The notes under the pieces: generated by a model | The model's input: only the letters and a program-made list of their open reading frames with translations | Told to the model about the DNA's origin: nothing | Database searches by the model: none | Made by a program: the position numbers and the translations under genes | Source of the DNA: CAVSZB01 sp964420395 | GTDB lineage: Bacteria; Krumholzibacteriota; Krumholzibacteriia; LZORAL124-64-63 | Length of the DNA: 64,000 nucleotides | Direction of reading: 5' to 3' | Assembly (NCBI GenBank): GCA_964420395.1 | Contig: CAYQTJ010000001.1 | Coordinates: 1 to 64,000 of the forward strand | Shown: positions 34,774-44,333 of the stretch, piece by piece | How the letters are laid out: each line of letters begins with the position of its first letter | How positions within the stretch are numbered: position 1 is the stretch's first letter

Positions 34774-36405
34774 ATGATGGTGAGCTCACGATTCCCCGCG
34801 TGGCGCCCCGGTGCGGGACGCACGGGGGTCGCGGCGGCGCTGGCCGTCGCGGCCTGCCTGGCCGGCCCGGCGCCGGTCGCCCGGGCCTTCCCGCAGGAGA
34901 GCAATCCCGACAGCGCGCTGGTGGAGGCGCTCGCGCGCATCGAGGGGGCGCCGCTGACGCTCGAGCGGGCGCTGGTCGAGGCGGCCGACGGCTCGACCGC
35001 CGCCCGCGCCGCCCGCGCCGCGCTCGCCGCCGCGCGGGCCGCCGTGCGCCGGGAGCGGGGGGCCTTCGACCCCGAGCTGATCGGGGAGTGGAAGCGGCTG
35101 AGCGCGGACACCCCGACCGCCTCCCTGTTCGCCGGGGCGGACGTCCTGCTCACCGACGAAACCTCCGGCATGCTGGGCGCCCGCTGGCGGGCGCGCTGGG
35201 GGACCGAGCTGACCGGCACTCTCACGAGCGTGAAGCGCGAGACCAACAACGGGTTCGCCTCGCTGAACCCGGAGTACGACGCCGCGGGGCGGCTCGAGCT
35301 GCGCCAGCCGCTGTTGCGGGGCGCCGGCCCCGCCGCGCGCGCCGCCCTGGACGCGAGCGAGCGGGAGCTGGCGGCGGCGGGGGCGCGCCACGACGACGCC
35401 CTGCTCGGCGTGCGCGCCGCCGTCGAGTCGGCCTACTGGGAGCTCCACGCGGCGACGCGCGACCTCGCCGTGCAGCTCCTGATCCGCGACCGCGCCCAGT
35501 CGGTGCTCAGCGAGACCCGACTGCGGGAGCAGGCCGGCCTGGTCGGGCCGGGCCAGACCGCGAGCGCGCGGGTCTTCCTGGCGGAGCAGGAGCAGGCGCT
35601 GCTCGATCGCGAGGAACTGCTCGACGCGGCGTCGGACCGCGTGGCCACCCTGGTCGGCCGCCGGCCCGAGGGGACGGCGCGGCGGTTCCTGGCCGTCGAC
35701 GAGCCGCCGGCCGGCTTCCCGGAGCCCGACGAGGACCTCCTGGTGGAGGCGGCCCGGCGCGGGAACCTCGAACTGGTCGCGGCGGCGCAGGCCGTGGCGG
35801 CGCTGCGCGCCCGCGAGAAGGCCGCGGCGCGGGACGCGCTGCCGCAGCTCGACCTGTTCGGCAGCCTCGGCGGCAGCGGCCTGACCGGCGAGGGGCGGCA
35901 GGTCATCATCCCGTTCGGCGATCCGCCCGACACCCTGCAGACCGCCACGACCGGCGGCCGGGGGGAGAGCGTGAGCCAGGTCCTCGACCGGAAGTACCCC
36001 GACTGGACGGTGGGCGTCGGCTTCACGCTGCCGCTGGGGGGGCGCCGCGACCGCGGCGCCCGCGACGTCGCCCGCGCCGAGGTGGCGCGGGCCGAGCACG
36101 GCCTCGAGGCGCAGCGGCGCGGCCTGGAGGAGCGGGTGCGCTCCGCCTGCCGCGAACTGGCGCACGGCCGGCGGCGCCTCGAAGTCGCGGGCGAGGGGGT
36201 GGCGGCGTCGCAGGAGCAGGTGCGCATCGGGGTGCTGGAGTTCCGCGCGGGGCGCACGACCGCCTTCGAGCTGACGCGGCTGGGGGCCGACCTCGCGTCG
36301 GCCCAGCAGCGCTATTCGCAGGCGCTCGTGCGGGCGGCCCGGGCGGCGGCGGAGCTGCGCCGCCTGACCGCCAATGCGTATCCGGGAAAGGAGACGGTGC
36401 AGTGA
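34774..36405 (+). CDS. TolC-family outer-membrane efflux channel
   Basis: 543 residues from the ATG at 34774 (GGAGG nine bases upstream; a second ATG follows at once). Signal peptide to about residue 40. TolC-type helices include LTLERALVEAADGSTAARAA, the LELRQPLLRGAGPAARAALD segment typical of the family, and FRAGRTTAFELTRLGADLA near the end. It forms the exit duct for the pump encoded downstream. TATACT at 34700-34705 may be its -10. The stop overlaps the GTG of the next gene. Confidence 0.9.
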   Translation: MMVSSRFPAWRPGAGRTGVAAALAVAACLAGPAPVARAFPQESNPDSALVEALARIEGAPLTLERALVEAADGSTAARAARAALAAARAAVRRERGAFDPELIGEWKRLSADTPTASLFAGADVLLTDETSGMLGARWRARWGTELTGTLTSVKRETNNGFASLNPEYDAAGRLELRQPLLRGAGPAARAALDASERELAAAGARHDDALLGVRAAVESAYWELHAATRDLAVQLLIRDRAQSVLSETRLREQAGLVGPGQTASARVFLAEQEQALLDREELLDAASDRVATLVGRRPEGTARRFLAVDEPPAGFPEPDEDLLVEAARRGNLELVAAAQAVAALRAREKAAARDALPQLDLFGSLGGSGLTGEGRQVIIPFGDPPDTLQTATTGGRGESVSQVLDRKYPDWTVGVGFTLPLGGRRDRGARDVARAEVARAEHGLEAQRRGLEERVRSACRELAHGRRRLEVAGEGVAASQEQVRIGVLEFRAGRTTAFELTRLGADLASAQQRYSQALVRAARAAAELRRLTANAYPGKETVQ

Positions 36406-37547
36406 GCCACCTTCGACAGGCGACACTTCTCGCGGCGCTGCTGGCGCTCGCGTCGGTGGCCGGCTGCGCGCGCAAGGCGCAGCAGGGCCAGTTCAAGATG
36501 CCCCCCATGCCGGTCGAGACGGCGACGGTCGGGCGGCAGACGGTGGCCGACCGCTTCGTCGCGGTGGGCACGCTCGAGGCGGTGAACCAGATCGTCGTCG
36601 TGACCGAGATCGACGGCCAGGTGGTCGCCCTGCCGTTCCACGAGGGGGGCGAGATCCGCCGCGGCGGCCTGATCGCCCAGCTCGACGACGTCCAGCTCAG
36701 GGCCGAGGCCGCGCGCGCGGAGGCGCTGCGCGACCAGCGCCTCGCCAGCTACCAGCGGGTGCGGACGGTCGTGGACCAGGGCGCCGGCTCGCCGCAGGAC
36801 CTCGACGACGCGCAGGCCGCCGTCAGGGTGGCGGAGGCGGATCTCGCCCTGGCCACCGCCCGGCTGGGCAAGACCCGCGTGACCGCGCCGTTCGACGGCA
36901 CGCTCGGCGCGCGCCGCGTCAGCGTGGGGCACTACCTGCGCGCCGGCGATGCCGTCACGGAGCTGGCGGGGCTGGCGCAGCTGCGGGTCCGCTTCACGGC
37001 GCCGGAGATCCACATGGCGAAGCTGCGCCGTGGCGCCGCGGTGACGGTGTCCACCCCGGCCTTTCCCGAAGCGATTTTGCAGGGCGAGGTCGAGGTCGTC
37101 GAGCCGGTCGTGGACGCGGGCACGCGCAGCGCCCGCGTGGTGGCGCGCCTGGCCAATCCCGGCAGCCTGCTGCGGCCAGGCATGTCGGCCGACGTGACGG
37201 TCGTGCTGAGCGAGCGTCCGGACGCCCTGGTCGTGCCGGGCGAGGCGATCTTCGCGCAGGGCGAGCAGCAGCTGGTCTACGTGATCAAGCCCGACAGCAC
37301 CGTCGCGCCGGCCGCGTTGACGCTCGGGCTGCGCCAGGCGGCGACGGTGGAGGTCCTCGGCGGCGTCGTCCAGGGCGATCTGATCGTCCGGACGGGGCAC
37401 CAGAAGCTGTTCCCCGGCGCGAAGGTCCTGCCGCTGCCGGCGGGCGGCGGCGGTCCCGGCGGCCCGGGCGGCGCCCCCCCCGCCGCGGCCGACGGCGCGG
37501 CGGAGGCCGGTGGCGCCGATGCTCCCGCCGGGGGAGAGGCGCGATGA
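36402..37547 (+). CDS. RND membrane-fusion lipoprotein (AcrA/MexA-like)
   Basis: 381 residues from a GTG at 36402 that overlaps the preceding TGA; AAAGGAG lies upstream. The lipobox SVAGC at residues 18-22 predicts a lipoprotein. The adaptor layout is classical: VAVGTLEAVNQIVVVTEIDG (first lipoyl half), a short coiled hairpin, TRVTAPFDGTLGARRVSVG (second lipoyl half), then barrel and proximal domains. The end is a Gly/Pro/Ala-rich disordered tail of about 40 residues, unusual in length. It links the inner-membrane pump to the TolC channel. Confidence 0.92.
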   Translation: MSHLRQATLLAALLALASVAGCARKAQQGQFKMPPMPVETATVGRQTVADRFVAVGTLEAVNQIVVVTEIDGQVVALPFHEGGEIRRGGLIAQLDDVQLRAEAARAEALRDQRLASYQRVRTVVDQGAGSPQDLDDAQAAVRVAEADLALATARLGKTRVTAPFDGTLGARRVSVGHYLRAGDAVTELAGLAQLRVRFTAPEIHMAKLRRGAAVTVSTPAFPEAILQGEVEVVEPVVDAGTRSARVVARLANPGSLLRPGMSADVTVVLSERPDALVVPGEAIFAQGEQQLVYVIKPDSTVAPAALTLGLRQAATVEVLGGVVQGDLIVRTGHQKLFPGAKVLPLPAGGGGPGGPGGAPPAAADGAAEAGGADAPAGGEAR

Positions 37548-40500
37548 AGCTCAGCGAAGTCTCCATCAGGCGGCCGGTCTTCGCCACGGTGATGAGCCTG
37601 GCGATCGTCCTGCTCGGGGTGATCTCCTTCACCCGGCTGCCGGTGCGCGAGTACCCCGACATCGACCCGCCGATCGTGTCGGTGGTGACCATCTACCGCG
37701 GCGCGAGCCCGAGCGTCGTCGAAACGGAGATCACCGAGATCCTCGAGGAGGAGTTCTCCACGCTCGAGGGCGTGAAATCGCTCTCCTCCTCGAGCCGCGA
37801 GCAGGGCTCCGTCATCACGATCGAGTTCGAACTGAACCGCGACGTCGACGAGGCCTCCAACGACGTGCGCGACCGGGTGTCGCGCGTGAGCGGCCGCCTC
37901 CCGCGCGAGGCCGAGGATCCGACGGTCGAGAAGGTGGACACCAACGCCCAGCCGATCGTCTGGCTGGCGCTCGTCAGCGATCGCCACAGCACCCTCGAGC
38001 TGTCGGAGCTGGCCGATCGCGTCCTCAAGGACAAGCTGCAGCGGCTGCCGGGCGTCGGCTCGGTGTTCATCGGCGGAGAGCGGCGCTATGCCATGCGGGT
38101 CTGGCTCGATCCGCGGCGCCTGGCGGCGCGCGGCCTGACGCCGACGGACGTCGAGCGGGCACTGGCCACGGAGAACGCCGAGATCCCGGCCGGGCGCGTG
38201 GAGGGGTCGCAGCGGGAGTTCTCGGTCCGCACGCGGGGGGACCTGACGGCGCCGACGGAATTCGCGGCGATCATCGTGGCGCGCAACGGCGATGACGTCG
38301 TCCGGCTGGGCGACGTGGCCGAGGTCGAGATCGGTCCCGAGGACGAGCGCTCGGTGACCCGCTTCAACGGGCATCCCGCCATCGGTCTCGGCGTGGTGAA
38401 GCAGGGCAAGGCGAGCACGCTCGAGGTGGCCTCCGCGGTGCGCGAGGCGCTGCCGCTCCTGAGGCAGGAGCTGGCGCCCGGCATGACCCTGGAGGTGGCC
38501 TACGACTCGTCCCTGTTCATCAGCGAGTCGATCCACGAGGTCAAGGACACCCTGCTGATCGCCATCGCACTGGTGGTCCTGGTCATCCTGGTCTTCCTGA
38601 AGAGCCTGCGCGCGACCATCATCCCGGTGCTGGCGATCCCGATCTCGATCGTGGGCGCGGCCACCGTGGCGCTGGCGCTCGGCTTCACCGTCAACATCCT
38701 GACCCTGCTGGCGCTCGTGCTGGCCATCGGGCTGGTTGTGGACGACGCCATCGTCGTGCTGGAGAACGTCTACCGGCACCTGGAGATGGGCAAGACGCGG
38801 CGGCGCGCCACCTTCGACGCGGCGCAGGAGATCGGGTTCGCGATCGTCTCGACCACGGTGGCGCTGGTGGCGGTGTTCATCCCGCTCTCCTTCCTGACGG
38901 GGACGGTGGGACGGCTCTTCCGCGAATTCGGCATCACCGTGGCGGTGGCGGTCCTGATCTCCGGCTTCGTGGCCCTCACGCTGACGCCGATGCTCTGCTC
39001 GCGGCTGTTGCAGCCGCTGATGGGCCGGCGCGACAGCTGGGCGGAGCGGTCGTTCGAGGCCTTCTTCTCCGGTGTCAACCGGATGTACGAGGCAACCCTG
39101 CGCTGGTGCCTGGGGCACCGCGCGCTGGTGCTCGTGTCGGCCCTGCTGATGATCGGGCTGTCGGTGTTCACGTACCGGTTGCTGCCGCGCGAGCTGGTGC
39201 CGACCGAGGACCGCAGCGCGGCGTTCGGCATCGTGCTGGCGCCCGAGGGCTCGACGCTGGAGTACACGGACAACTACATGCGGCAGGTCGAGGAGCGCCT
39301 GCTGCCGCTGCCGGAACGGGAGGGGCTGTTCAGCGCCATCGGTCTGGGGTTCAACGGCCCGGGGCGGGTCACCGACGGCTTCCTCTTCCTGAACCTCAAG
39401 CGCGGCGAAGAGCGGGAGAAGACGCAGCAGCAGCTCGTGCAGGAGCTGTTTCCGCAACTGCTGGCCATTCCGGGCGTGCTCGCCTTCGTGATCGATCCGC
39501 CCAGCCTCGGCGGCCAGTTCAACTCCTCGCCGGTGGAGTACGTGCTGCAGGCCGAGAGCTACGAGCAGCTGGGCCAGGCGGTCGGCATCATGATGGGCAA
39601 GGCCCAGCAGCTCGGGTACCTGGCGAACCTCGACGTGGACCTGCGGCTGAACAAGCCGCAGCTGGACATCACCATCGATCGCGAGCGGGCGGCCCAGCTC
39701 GGCGTCTCGGTGAGCGAGATCGGCGCCGTGCTCGAGTCGATGCTCGGCGGGCGCGTGGTCGGCAACTTCAAGCGCGGGTCGAAGCAGTACGACGTCGTCG
39801 TCCAGATGCGTCCCGGCGACCGCGCCACCCCCGACGTCATCCCGGAGATCTGGCTGCGGGGGGGTGCCGGGCTGGTGCAGCTGGCCAACGTGGTGCGGGT
39901 GCGGGAGACGGTGTCCCCGAAGGAGCTGAACCACTACAACCGCGTCCGCTCGGCCACCATCACCGCCAGCCTGACCCCCGGCATGGACCTCGGCACCGCC
40001 CTCGACGCCCTGGACCGGGTGTGGCGGGAGGACCTGCCGGCCGGGGTCAAGCGCGAGCTGAAGGGGCAGTCGCGCGAGTACCGCGAGTCGCAGGGCAGCC
40101 TCACGCTGCTGTTCGGCCTCGCCGTGGTGTTCATCTTCCTGGTCCTGGCGGCGCAGTTCGAGAGCTTCGTCCACCCCTTCACGATCCTGCTCTCGGTGCC
40201 GCTGGCCGTGGTGGGGGCGCTGATTTCCCTCTTCGCGCTGAAGCAGAGCCTGAACATCTACTCGCAGATCGGCCTGATCATGCTGATCGGCCTCGTCACG
40301 AAGAACGCCATCCTGATCGTGGAGTACGCCAACCAGCGTCGGGCCCGGGGCGAGCCGATCCGCGAGGCGATCCGCAACGCCGCCGCCATCCGGCTGCGGC
40401 CGATCCTGATGACGTCCTTCTCGACGATCTTCGGCATCCTCCCGATCGCGCTCGGCCTGGGGGCCGGCGGCGAGTCGCGCATGCCCCTCGGCGTGGCGGT

Positions 40501-40636
40501 CGTGGGCGGCATGCTGGCGTCGACCTTCCTCACCCTCGTGCTGGTGCCGGTCGTGTACGACCTGCTGGCGCGCTTCACGAATCCGCACCTGGAGGCGGAC
40601 GACGAGCCCGGCCCTCCGGGCGCGCCGGCCGGCTGA
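37544..40636 (+). CDS. multidrug-type RND efflux pump (AcrB/MexB-like, HAE family)
   Basis: 1030 residues, the typical length. N-terminus SIRRPVFATVMSLAIVLLGV and LPVREYPDIDPPIVSVVT are HAE1 hallmarks. The proton-relay Asp pair is in LAIGLVVDDAIVVLENVYRH. The second half has LPRELVPTEDRSAAFG and IGLVTKNAILIVEYANQ. It overlaps the adaptor gene by four bases, completing a tripartite exporter. Substrates are probably amphiphilic compounds; nothing in sequence narrows this. Confidence 0.95.
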   Translation: MKLSEVSIRRPVFATVMSLAIVLLGVISFTRLPVREYPDIDPPIVSVVTIYRGASPSVVETEITEILEEEFSTLEGVKSLSSSSREQGSVITIEFELNRDVDEASNDVRDRVSRVSGRLPREAEDPTVEKVDTNAQPIVWLALVSDRHSTLELSELADRVLKDKLQRLPGVGSVFIGGERRYAMRVWLDPRRLAARGLTPTDVERALATENAEIPAGRVEGSQREFSVRTRGDLTAPTEFAAIIVARNGDDVVRLGDVAEVEIGPEDERSVTRFNGHPAIGLGVVKQGKASTLEVASAVREALPLLRQELAPGMTLEVAYDSSLFISESIHEVKDTLLIAIALVVLVILVFLKSLRATIIPVLAIPISIVGAATVALALGFTVNILTLLALVLAIGLVVDDAIVVLENVYRHLEMGKTRRRATFDAAQEIGFAIVSTTVALVAVFIPLSFLTGTVGRLFREFGITVAVAVLISGFVALTLTPMLCSRLLQPLMGRRDSWAERSFEAFFSGVNRMYEATLRWCLGHRALVLVSALLMIGLSVFTYRLLPRELVPTEDRSAAFGIVLAPEGSTLEYTDNYMRQVEERLLPLPEREGLFSAIGLGFNGPGRVTDGFLFLNLKRGEEREKTQQQLVQELFPQLLAIPGVLAFVIDPPSLGGQFNSSPVEYVLQAESYEQLGQAVGIMMGKAQQLGYLANLDVDLRLNKPQLDITIDRERAAQLGVSVSEIGAVLESMLGGRVVGNFKRGSKQYDVVVQMRPGDRATPDVIPEIWLRGGAGLVQLANVVRVRETVSPKELNHYNRVRSATITASLTPGMDLGTALDALDRVWREDLPAGVKRELKGQSREYRESQGSLTLLFGLAVVFIFLVLAAQFESFVHPFTILLSVPLAVVGALISLFALKQSLNIYSQIGLIMLIGLVTKNAILIVEYANQRRARGEPIREAIRNAAAIRLRPILMTSFSTIFGILPIALGLGAGGESRMPLGVAVVGGMLASTFLTLVLVPVVYDLLARFTNPHLEADDEPGPPGAPAG

Positions 40637-40802
40637 CAGGGGACGGGCGCGGTGCGGTTTCGCGGCGGCCGGGGGCGTCACCCCGGCCGCCCTCTTGTAA
40701 TCCGGGCCGAAAACCGGCATGCTCCCCACCCGACCGCGGGTCGCGCCGCGGGCCGGCGGACGCGCCGGCAGGGGGAACCGACAGCCGGGGGGACGGTCGA
40801 TC

Positions 40803-41498
40803 ATGGGCAGCCGCGCGCGCAGCCTCTTCGTTCTCATCCTGCTCGCCGCGGGGCTGGGGGGGCCGGCCGCGGCGGTCGCCGGGGCGGAAGCGCCGCCGGC
40901 CGCCGGGCCGGGCGATGCGGCGCCGCCGGCCCGGATCGCGCTGCCGGCTCCGCGCACGACCGGCGGCATGCCGCTGCTCGACGCCCTGCGCCTGCGTCAT
41001 TCGGAGCGGGATTTCGGCGACCGCATGCTGCCGCCCCAGCTCCTGTCCGACCTGCTCTGGGCCGCCTGCGGGATCAACCGGGCCGGAGTCGGCAAGCGCA
41101 CCGCCCCGACCGCGCGCAACTGGCAGGAGATCGACCTCTACGTGGCCCTGCCGGGCGGCGTCTACCGGTACGACGCCGTGGCGCACGCCCTCGAGCCGGT
41201 GGCGGGGGGCGACCTGCGCGGCGTGACCGGCACGCAGCCGTACGTGGCCGTGGCGCCGGTGAACCTGGTCTACGTGGCGGAGACCGCCCGCATGGAGGGG
41301 GCGAAGCCGGAGCAGTTTGAGGCCTACGCGGCCGCGGACGCGGCCTTCATCGCCCAGAACGTCTACCTGTTCTGCGCCTCCGAGGGGCTCGCCACCGTGG
41401 TGCGCGCCTCGATCGACCGGCCGGCCCTGGCGCTGGCCTTCGGCCTGCGGTCCGGCCAGCGCGTCGCGCTGGCGCAGACCGTCGGCTATCCGAGATAG
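40803..41498 (+). CDS. exported nitroreductase-family (SagB-type) flavoprotein
   Basis: 231 residues. The first ~27 residues look like a signal peptide (FVLILLAAGLGGPAAAVAGA), unusual for this cytoplasmic family. The domain starts with LDALRLRHSERDFGDRMLPP, then LLWAACGINRAGVGKRTAPTARNWQEIDLYVALP, the FMN-binding layout of SagB/nitroreductases. The C-terminus has GLATVVRASIDRPALA and VALAQTVGYPR. An exported FMN oxidoreductase is implied; the substrate is unknown. The ribosome-binding site is weak. Confidence 0.8.
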   Translation: MGSRARSLFVLILLAAGLGGPAAAVAGAEAPPAAGPGDAAPPARIALPAPRTTGGMPLLDALRLRHSERDFGDRMLPPQLLSDLLWAACGINRAGVGKRTAPTARNWQEIDLYVALPGGVYRYDAVAHALEPVAGGDLRGVTGTQPYVAVAPVNLVYVAETARMEGAKPEQFEAYAAADAAFIAQNVYLFCASEGLATVVRASIDRPALALAFGLRSGQRVALAQTVGYPR

Positions 41499-41513
41499 GG
41501 CGGGCGCGGCGGG

Positions 41514-42146
41514 ATGACGCAGCGCAAGGCACCCGCCGGGCCGGCGGCCCCCCCGACGCCGGGACGCTGCGCCTGGGCGCGCAACGAGCGCCTCGCCGCC
41601 TACCACGACGCCGAGTGGGGCGTGCCGCTGCGCGACGAGCGGGCGCTGTTCGAGTTCCTGGTGCTCGAGGGGGCGCAGGCCGGCCTCAGCTGGGACCTCG
41701 TGCTGTCCCGGCGCGCCGCCTACCGCGAGGCGTTCGACGGCTTCGACCCGGCGCGCGTGGCGCGTTACACGGAGCGCCGCGTGGAGTCGCTGCTCGGGAA
41801 CCCGGGCCTGATCCGCAACCGGCTCAAGATCGCCTCCGCGGTCACGAACGCGCGCGCGTTCCTGCGGGTGCAGGACGAATTCGGCGGGTTCGCCGCGTAC
41901 CAGTGGGCATTCGTGGGCGGCGTCCCGCGCCAGAACGCCTGGCGCGCGCTCGCCGAGATCCCCGCGCGCACCGCCGAGTCCGACGCCCTGAGCCGCGACC
42001 TGATCCGGCGCGGCTTCAAGTTCGTCGGCTCGACCATCGTCTACGCGCACATGCAGGCGGTCGGCATGGTGAACGACCACACCGTGGATTGTCGCCGCCA
42101 CGCCGAGCTCGGCGGCCGCGCGCCGTCGCGGCGACGGGGAGGCTGA
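41514..42146 (+). CDS. tag: DNA-3-methyladenine glycosylase I
   Basis: 210 residues. The family signature RCAWARNERLAAYHDAEWGVP supplies the zinc Cys and His, and HTVDCRRH at the end gives the other pair. LEGAQAGLSWDLVLSRR, RFNRLKI-type and FVGSTIVYAHMQAVGMVNDH segments complete the Tag fold. It excises 3-methyladenine from alkylated DNA. It precedes the membrane-THEP1 fusion by one base. Confidence 0.95.
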   Translation: MTQRKAPAGPAAPPTPGRCAWARNERLAAYHDAEWGVPLRDERALFEFLVLEGAQAGLSWDLVLSRRAAYREAFDGFDPARVARYTERRVESLLGNPGLIRNRLKIASAVTNARAFLRVQDEFGGFAAYQWAFVGGVPRQNAWRALAEIPARTAESDALSRDLIRRGFKFVGSTIVYAHMQAVGMVNDHTVDCRRHAELGGRAPSRRRGG

Positions 42147-42147
42147 G

Positions 42148-43863
42148 GTGGCGCCGTCGCGGGAGGCGCGGCCGCTGCCGGCGGTCTGGTTGCGGGCGGC
42201 CGTGCTCGGCAGCATCTGGGCGGCGGTCGAGATCGTCCTGGGCAGCTTCCTGCACAACGTGCGCTTTCCCCTGACAGGCGCGGCGCTCTCCGCGATCGGG
42301 GTCTGCCTCTGCGTCTCGGGCAGCCGGCTCTGGCCCGATCGGGGGCTGATCTGGCGCGCCGGCGTGGTCTGCGCCCTGCTCAAGTCGCTCTCGCCCAGCG
42401 CGGTGATCTTCGGCCCGATGATCGCGATCGCGGCGGAGGGCTTCCTGCTCGAGGCGGGGGTGCGGCTGCTGGGCCGCAACGCCGTCGGGTGGCTGGTGGG
42501 CGGCGCCCTGGCCACGCTCGAGCCGCTGGCGCACAAGGCGGCCGGCCTGCTGGTCACCTACGGGCCGGATGCCGGGCGGCTCTACGTGGCGCTCTGCGCC
42601 TTCGCCGCCCGCGTGCTGCGGGTGGAGGCGCTCGGGCCGGGGAACCTCCTGGCGGCGCTGGCGGGGCTGAGTGCCCTGGCCGGCCTGCTGGCGGCGTGGC
42701 TCGGCATGGCGGTGGGACGGAGCGCCGCCGCGACCCCGGCCGCGGCGCTGCCGGCGGCGTCCGGCGCCGCGCGCGATCCGTTCGCCGCGACCGGGCAGCG
42801 CTACGCCCCGTTCCTGCTGGCGGTCCACGCCGCGGCGCTGGCGGGGGGGGTGGCGGCGCTGGCGCGCCTGCCGCTGGCGGTGTCGGCCGGCGCGATCCTC
42901 GTCTACCTCGGGCTCGCCCTCGCGCGCTACCCGCGCCTGCGCGCGCGGCTGGCGCGCCCGCGGCTCTGGGTGGAGATCGTGGCGGTGTCGCTGCTGGCGG
43001 GGCTGGTGCTGGGCCGGCTGTCGGGCAGGGGCGGGGCGGCGGGGCTCGTGACCGGCACGACCATGGCGCTGCGCGCGATGCTGGTCGTGACCGCCTTCGC
43101 CGCGGTGGGGATCGAACTGCGCAACCCGGCGGTCCTGCGGCGCTGCCTGGGCGGGCCGCTGGGGCGCCTGCCGGAGGCGCTCGGCATCGCCTTCGAGGCG
43201 CTGCCGGTGATGACCGCCCTGCTCGGCGACCAGCGGCGCCTGTTGCGCCACCCCGTGCAGGTGCTCGGCGGGGTGCTGGCCGGGGGGGCCGCCTGGCTGG
43301 AGCGGATGGCGGTCGCTCCCGGGCGGGGCGCCGCGGTGGTGGTCCTGACCGGGGACCGCGGCGCGGGCAAGACCACGCTGCTGCTCGGCCTGGCCGACCG
43401 CCTGCGCGCCGCGGGGCTGTCGGTGGGGGGGATCGCCGCCCCGGTCGTCCTCGCCGACGGGGGCCGCGCCGGCTACGACGTCGTCGCCCTGGCCACCGGC
43501 GCCCGGGCGCCGCTCTGCCGGACGGAGGGTGACGCGGCGGAACCGGCCGTCGGGCCGTTCCGGTTCCGCGCCGAGGGGCTCGCGCTGGGGCTCGCGGCGC
43601 TGGCGGCGGCGGACCGCTGCGACGTCGTCCTGGTCGACGAGATCGGCCCGCTGGAGCTGCGGGGGGAGGGGTGGGCGCAGGCGCTGCCGCCGCTCCTGGC
43701 GCGCGACGGCGCCGTGGTCGTGCTGGCGGTGCGCCCCGCCCTGGCCGGACCGGTGACGTCCCGCTGGGACCTGCGTCCCCGCCTGACCTGGCGGGCCGGC
43801 GCCCTGACGCCGGAGGCGGCGACCGCGGCGCTGCGCGCCCTGCGCGCGGAGGGGACGACATGA
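42148..43863 (+). CDS. polytopic membrane protein fused to a THEP1-type NTPase
   Basis: 571 residues from a GTG at 42148 with GGGGAGG upstream. Residues ~10-185 contain five to six hydrophobic helices and resemble an ECF-type substrate-binding (S) component. Residues ~210-390 contain a second helical block with coupling-helix-like EALGIAFEALPVMTALL, reminiscent of EcfT. The C-terminal ~175 residues are a P-loop NTPase: Walker A GDRGAGKTT (402-410), VALATGARAPL, and the THEP1-type Walker B DVVLVDEIGPLEL (Asp497). It is not an ABC ATPase, because no LSGGQ signature is visible. A one-chain, NTP-driven transporter or membrane-tethered NTPase is possible; this is inference from fold resemblance. 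It overlaps the next gene by four bases. Confidence 0.75.
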   Translation: MAPSREARPLPAVWLRAAVLGSIWAAVEIVLGSFLHNVRFPLTGAALSAIGVCLCVSGSRLWPDRGLIWRAGVVCALLKSLSPSAVIFGPMIAIAAEGFLLEAGVRLLGRNAVGWLVGGALATLEPLAHKAAGLLVTYGPDAGRLYVALCAFAARVLRVEALGPGNLLAALAGLSALAGLLAAWLGMAVGRSAAATPAAALPAASGAARDPFAATGQRYAPFLLAVHAAALAGGVAALARLPLAVSAGAILVYLGLALARYPRLRARLARPRLWVEIVAVSLLAGLVLGRLSGRGGAAGLVTGTTMALRAMLVVTAFAAVGIELRNPAVLRRCLGGPLGRLPEALGIAFEALPVMTALLGDQRRLLRHPVQVLGGVLAGGAAWLERMAVAPGRGAAVVVLTGDRGAGKTTLLLGLADRLRAAGLSVGGIAAPVVLADGGRAGYDVVALATGARAPLCRTEGDAAEPAVGPFRFRAEGLALGLAALAAADRCDVVLVDEIGPLELRGEGWAQALPPLLARDGAVVVLAVRPALAGPVTSRWDLRPRLTWRAGALTPEAATAALRALRAEGTT

Positions 43864-44333
43864 GCGCGGCGGCGATCGTCGTGGGGTTGATTTCGGACAC
43901 GCACGGGCTGCTGCGCCCCGAGGCGGTGGCGGCGCTCGCCGGCAGCGACCTGATCGTGCACGCCGGCGACATCGTCGGCGCGCACGTGCTCGACGAGCTG
44001 CGCCGGCTCGCCCCGCTCCACGCCGTCCGCGGCAACTGCGACGGCGCGTGGGCCCGGGCGCTGCCGGAGGAGGAGACGATCGCCGTCGGCGGGCTGCTGC
44101 TCCACGTGCGCCACGATCTCGCCCGGCTCGCGCTGAACCCGGTCGCGGCCGGGGTGGCGGTGGTCGTCAGCGGACACACCCACCGGCCCGAGGTGGCGCG
44201 CCGCGGCGGCGTGCTCTACGTCAACCCGGGTGGCGCCGGCCCGCGCCGCTTCGCCCTGCCGGCGACCGTGGCGAGCCTGAGCATCGCCGACGGCGCGGCG
44301 GAGGCCCGGATCGTGAAGCTGGCGGGGGGCTGA
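43860..44333 (+). CDS. YfcE/MJ0936-type metallophosphoesterase
   Basis: 157 residues, starting at an ATGA overlap with the previous gene. Calcineurin-fold metal motifs are all present: GLISDTHGLL, VHAGDIVG, VRGNCD, and SGHTHRPEV. It hydrolyses phosphodiesters in the cytoplasm; cyclic nucleotide or general phosphodiesterase activity is common in the family. Coupling to the membrane-NTPase gene hints at a shared nucleotide-related pathway, but that is speculative. Confidence 0.92.
   Translation: MSAAAIVVGLISDTHGLLRPEAVAALAGSDLIVHAGDIVGAHVLDELRRLAPLHAVRGNCDGAWARALPEEETIAVGGLLLHVRHDLARLALNPVAAGVAVVVSGHTHRPEVARRGGVLYVNPGGAGPRRFALPATVASLSIADGAAEARIVKLAGG

Noticed and set aside
37277..40969. Minus-strand 1230-codon frame opposite the multidrug RND pump
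   Set aside because: Antisense shadow; the sense strand holds every HAE1 motif.
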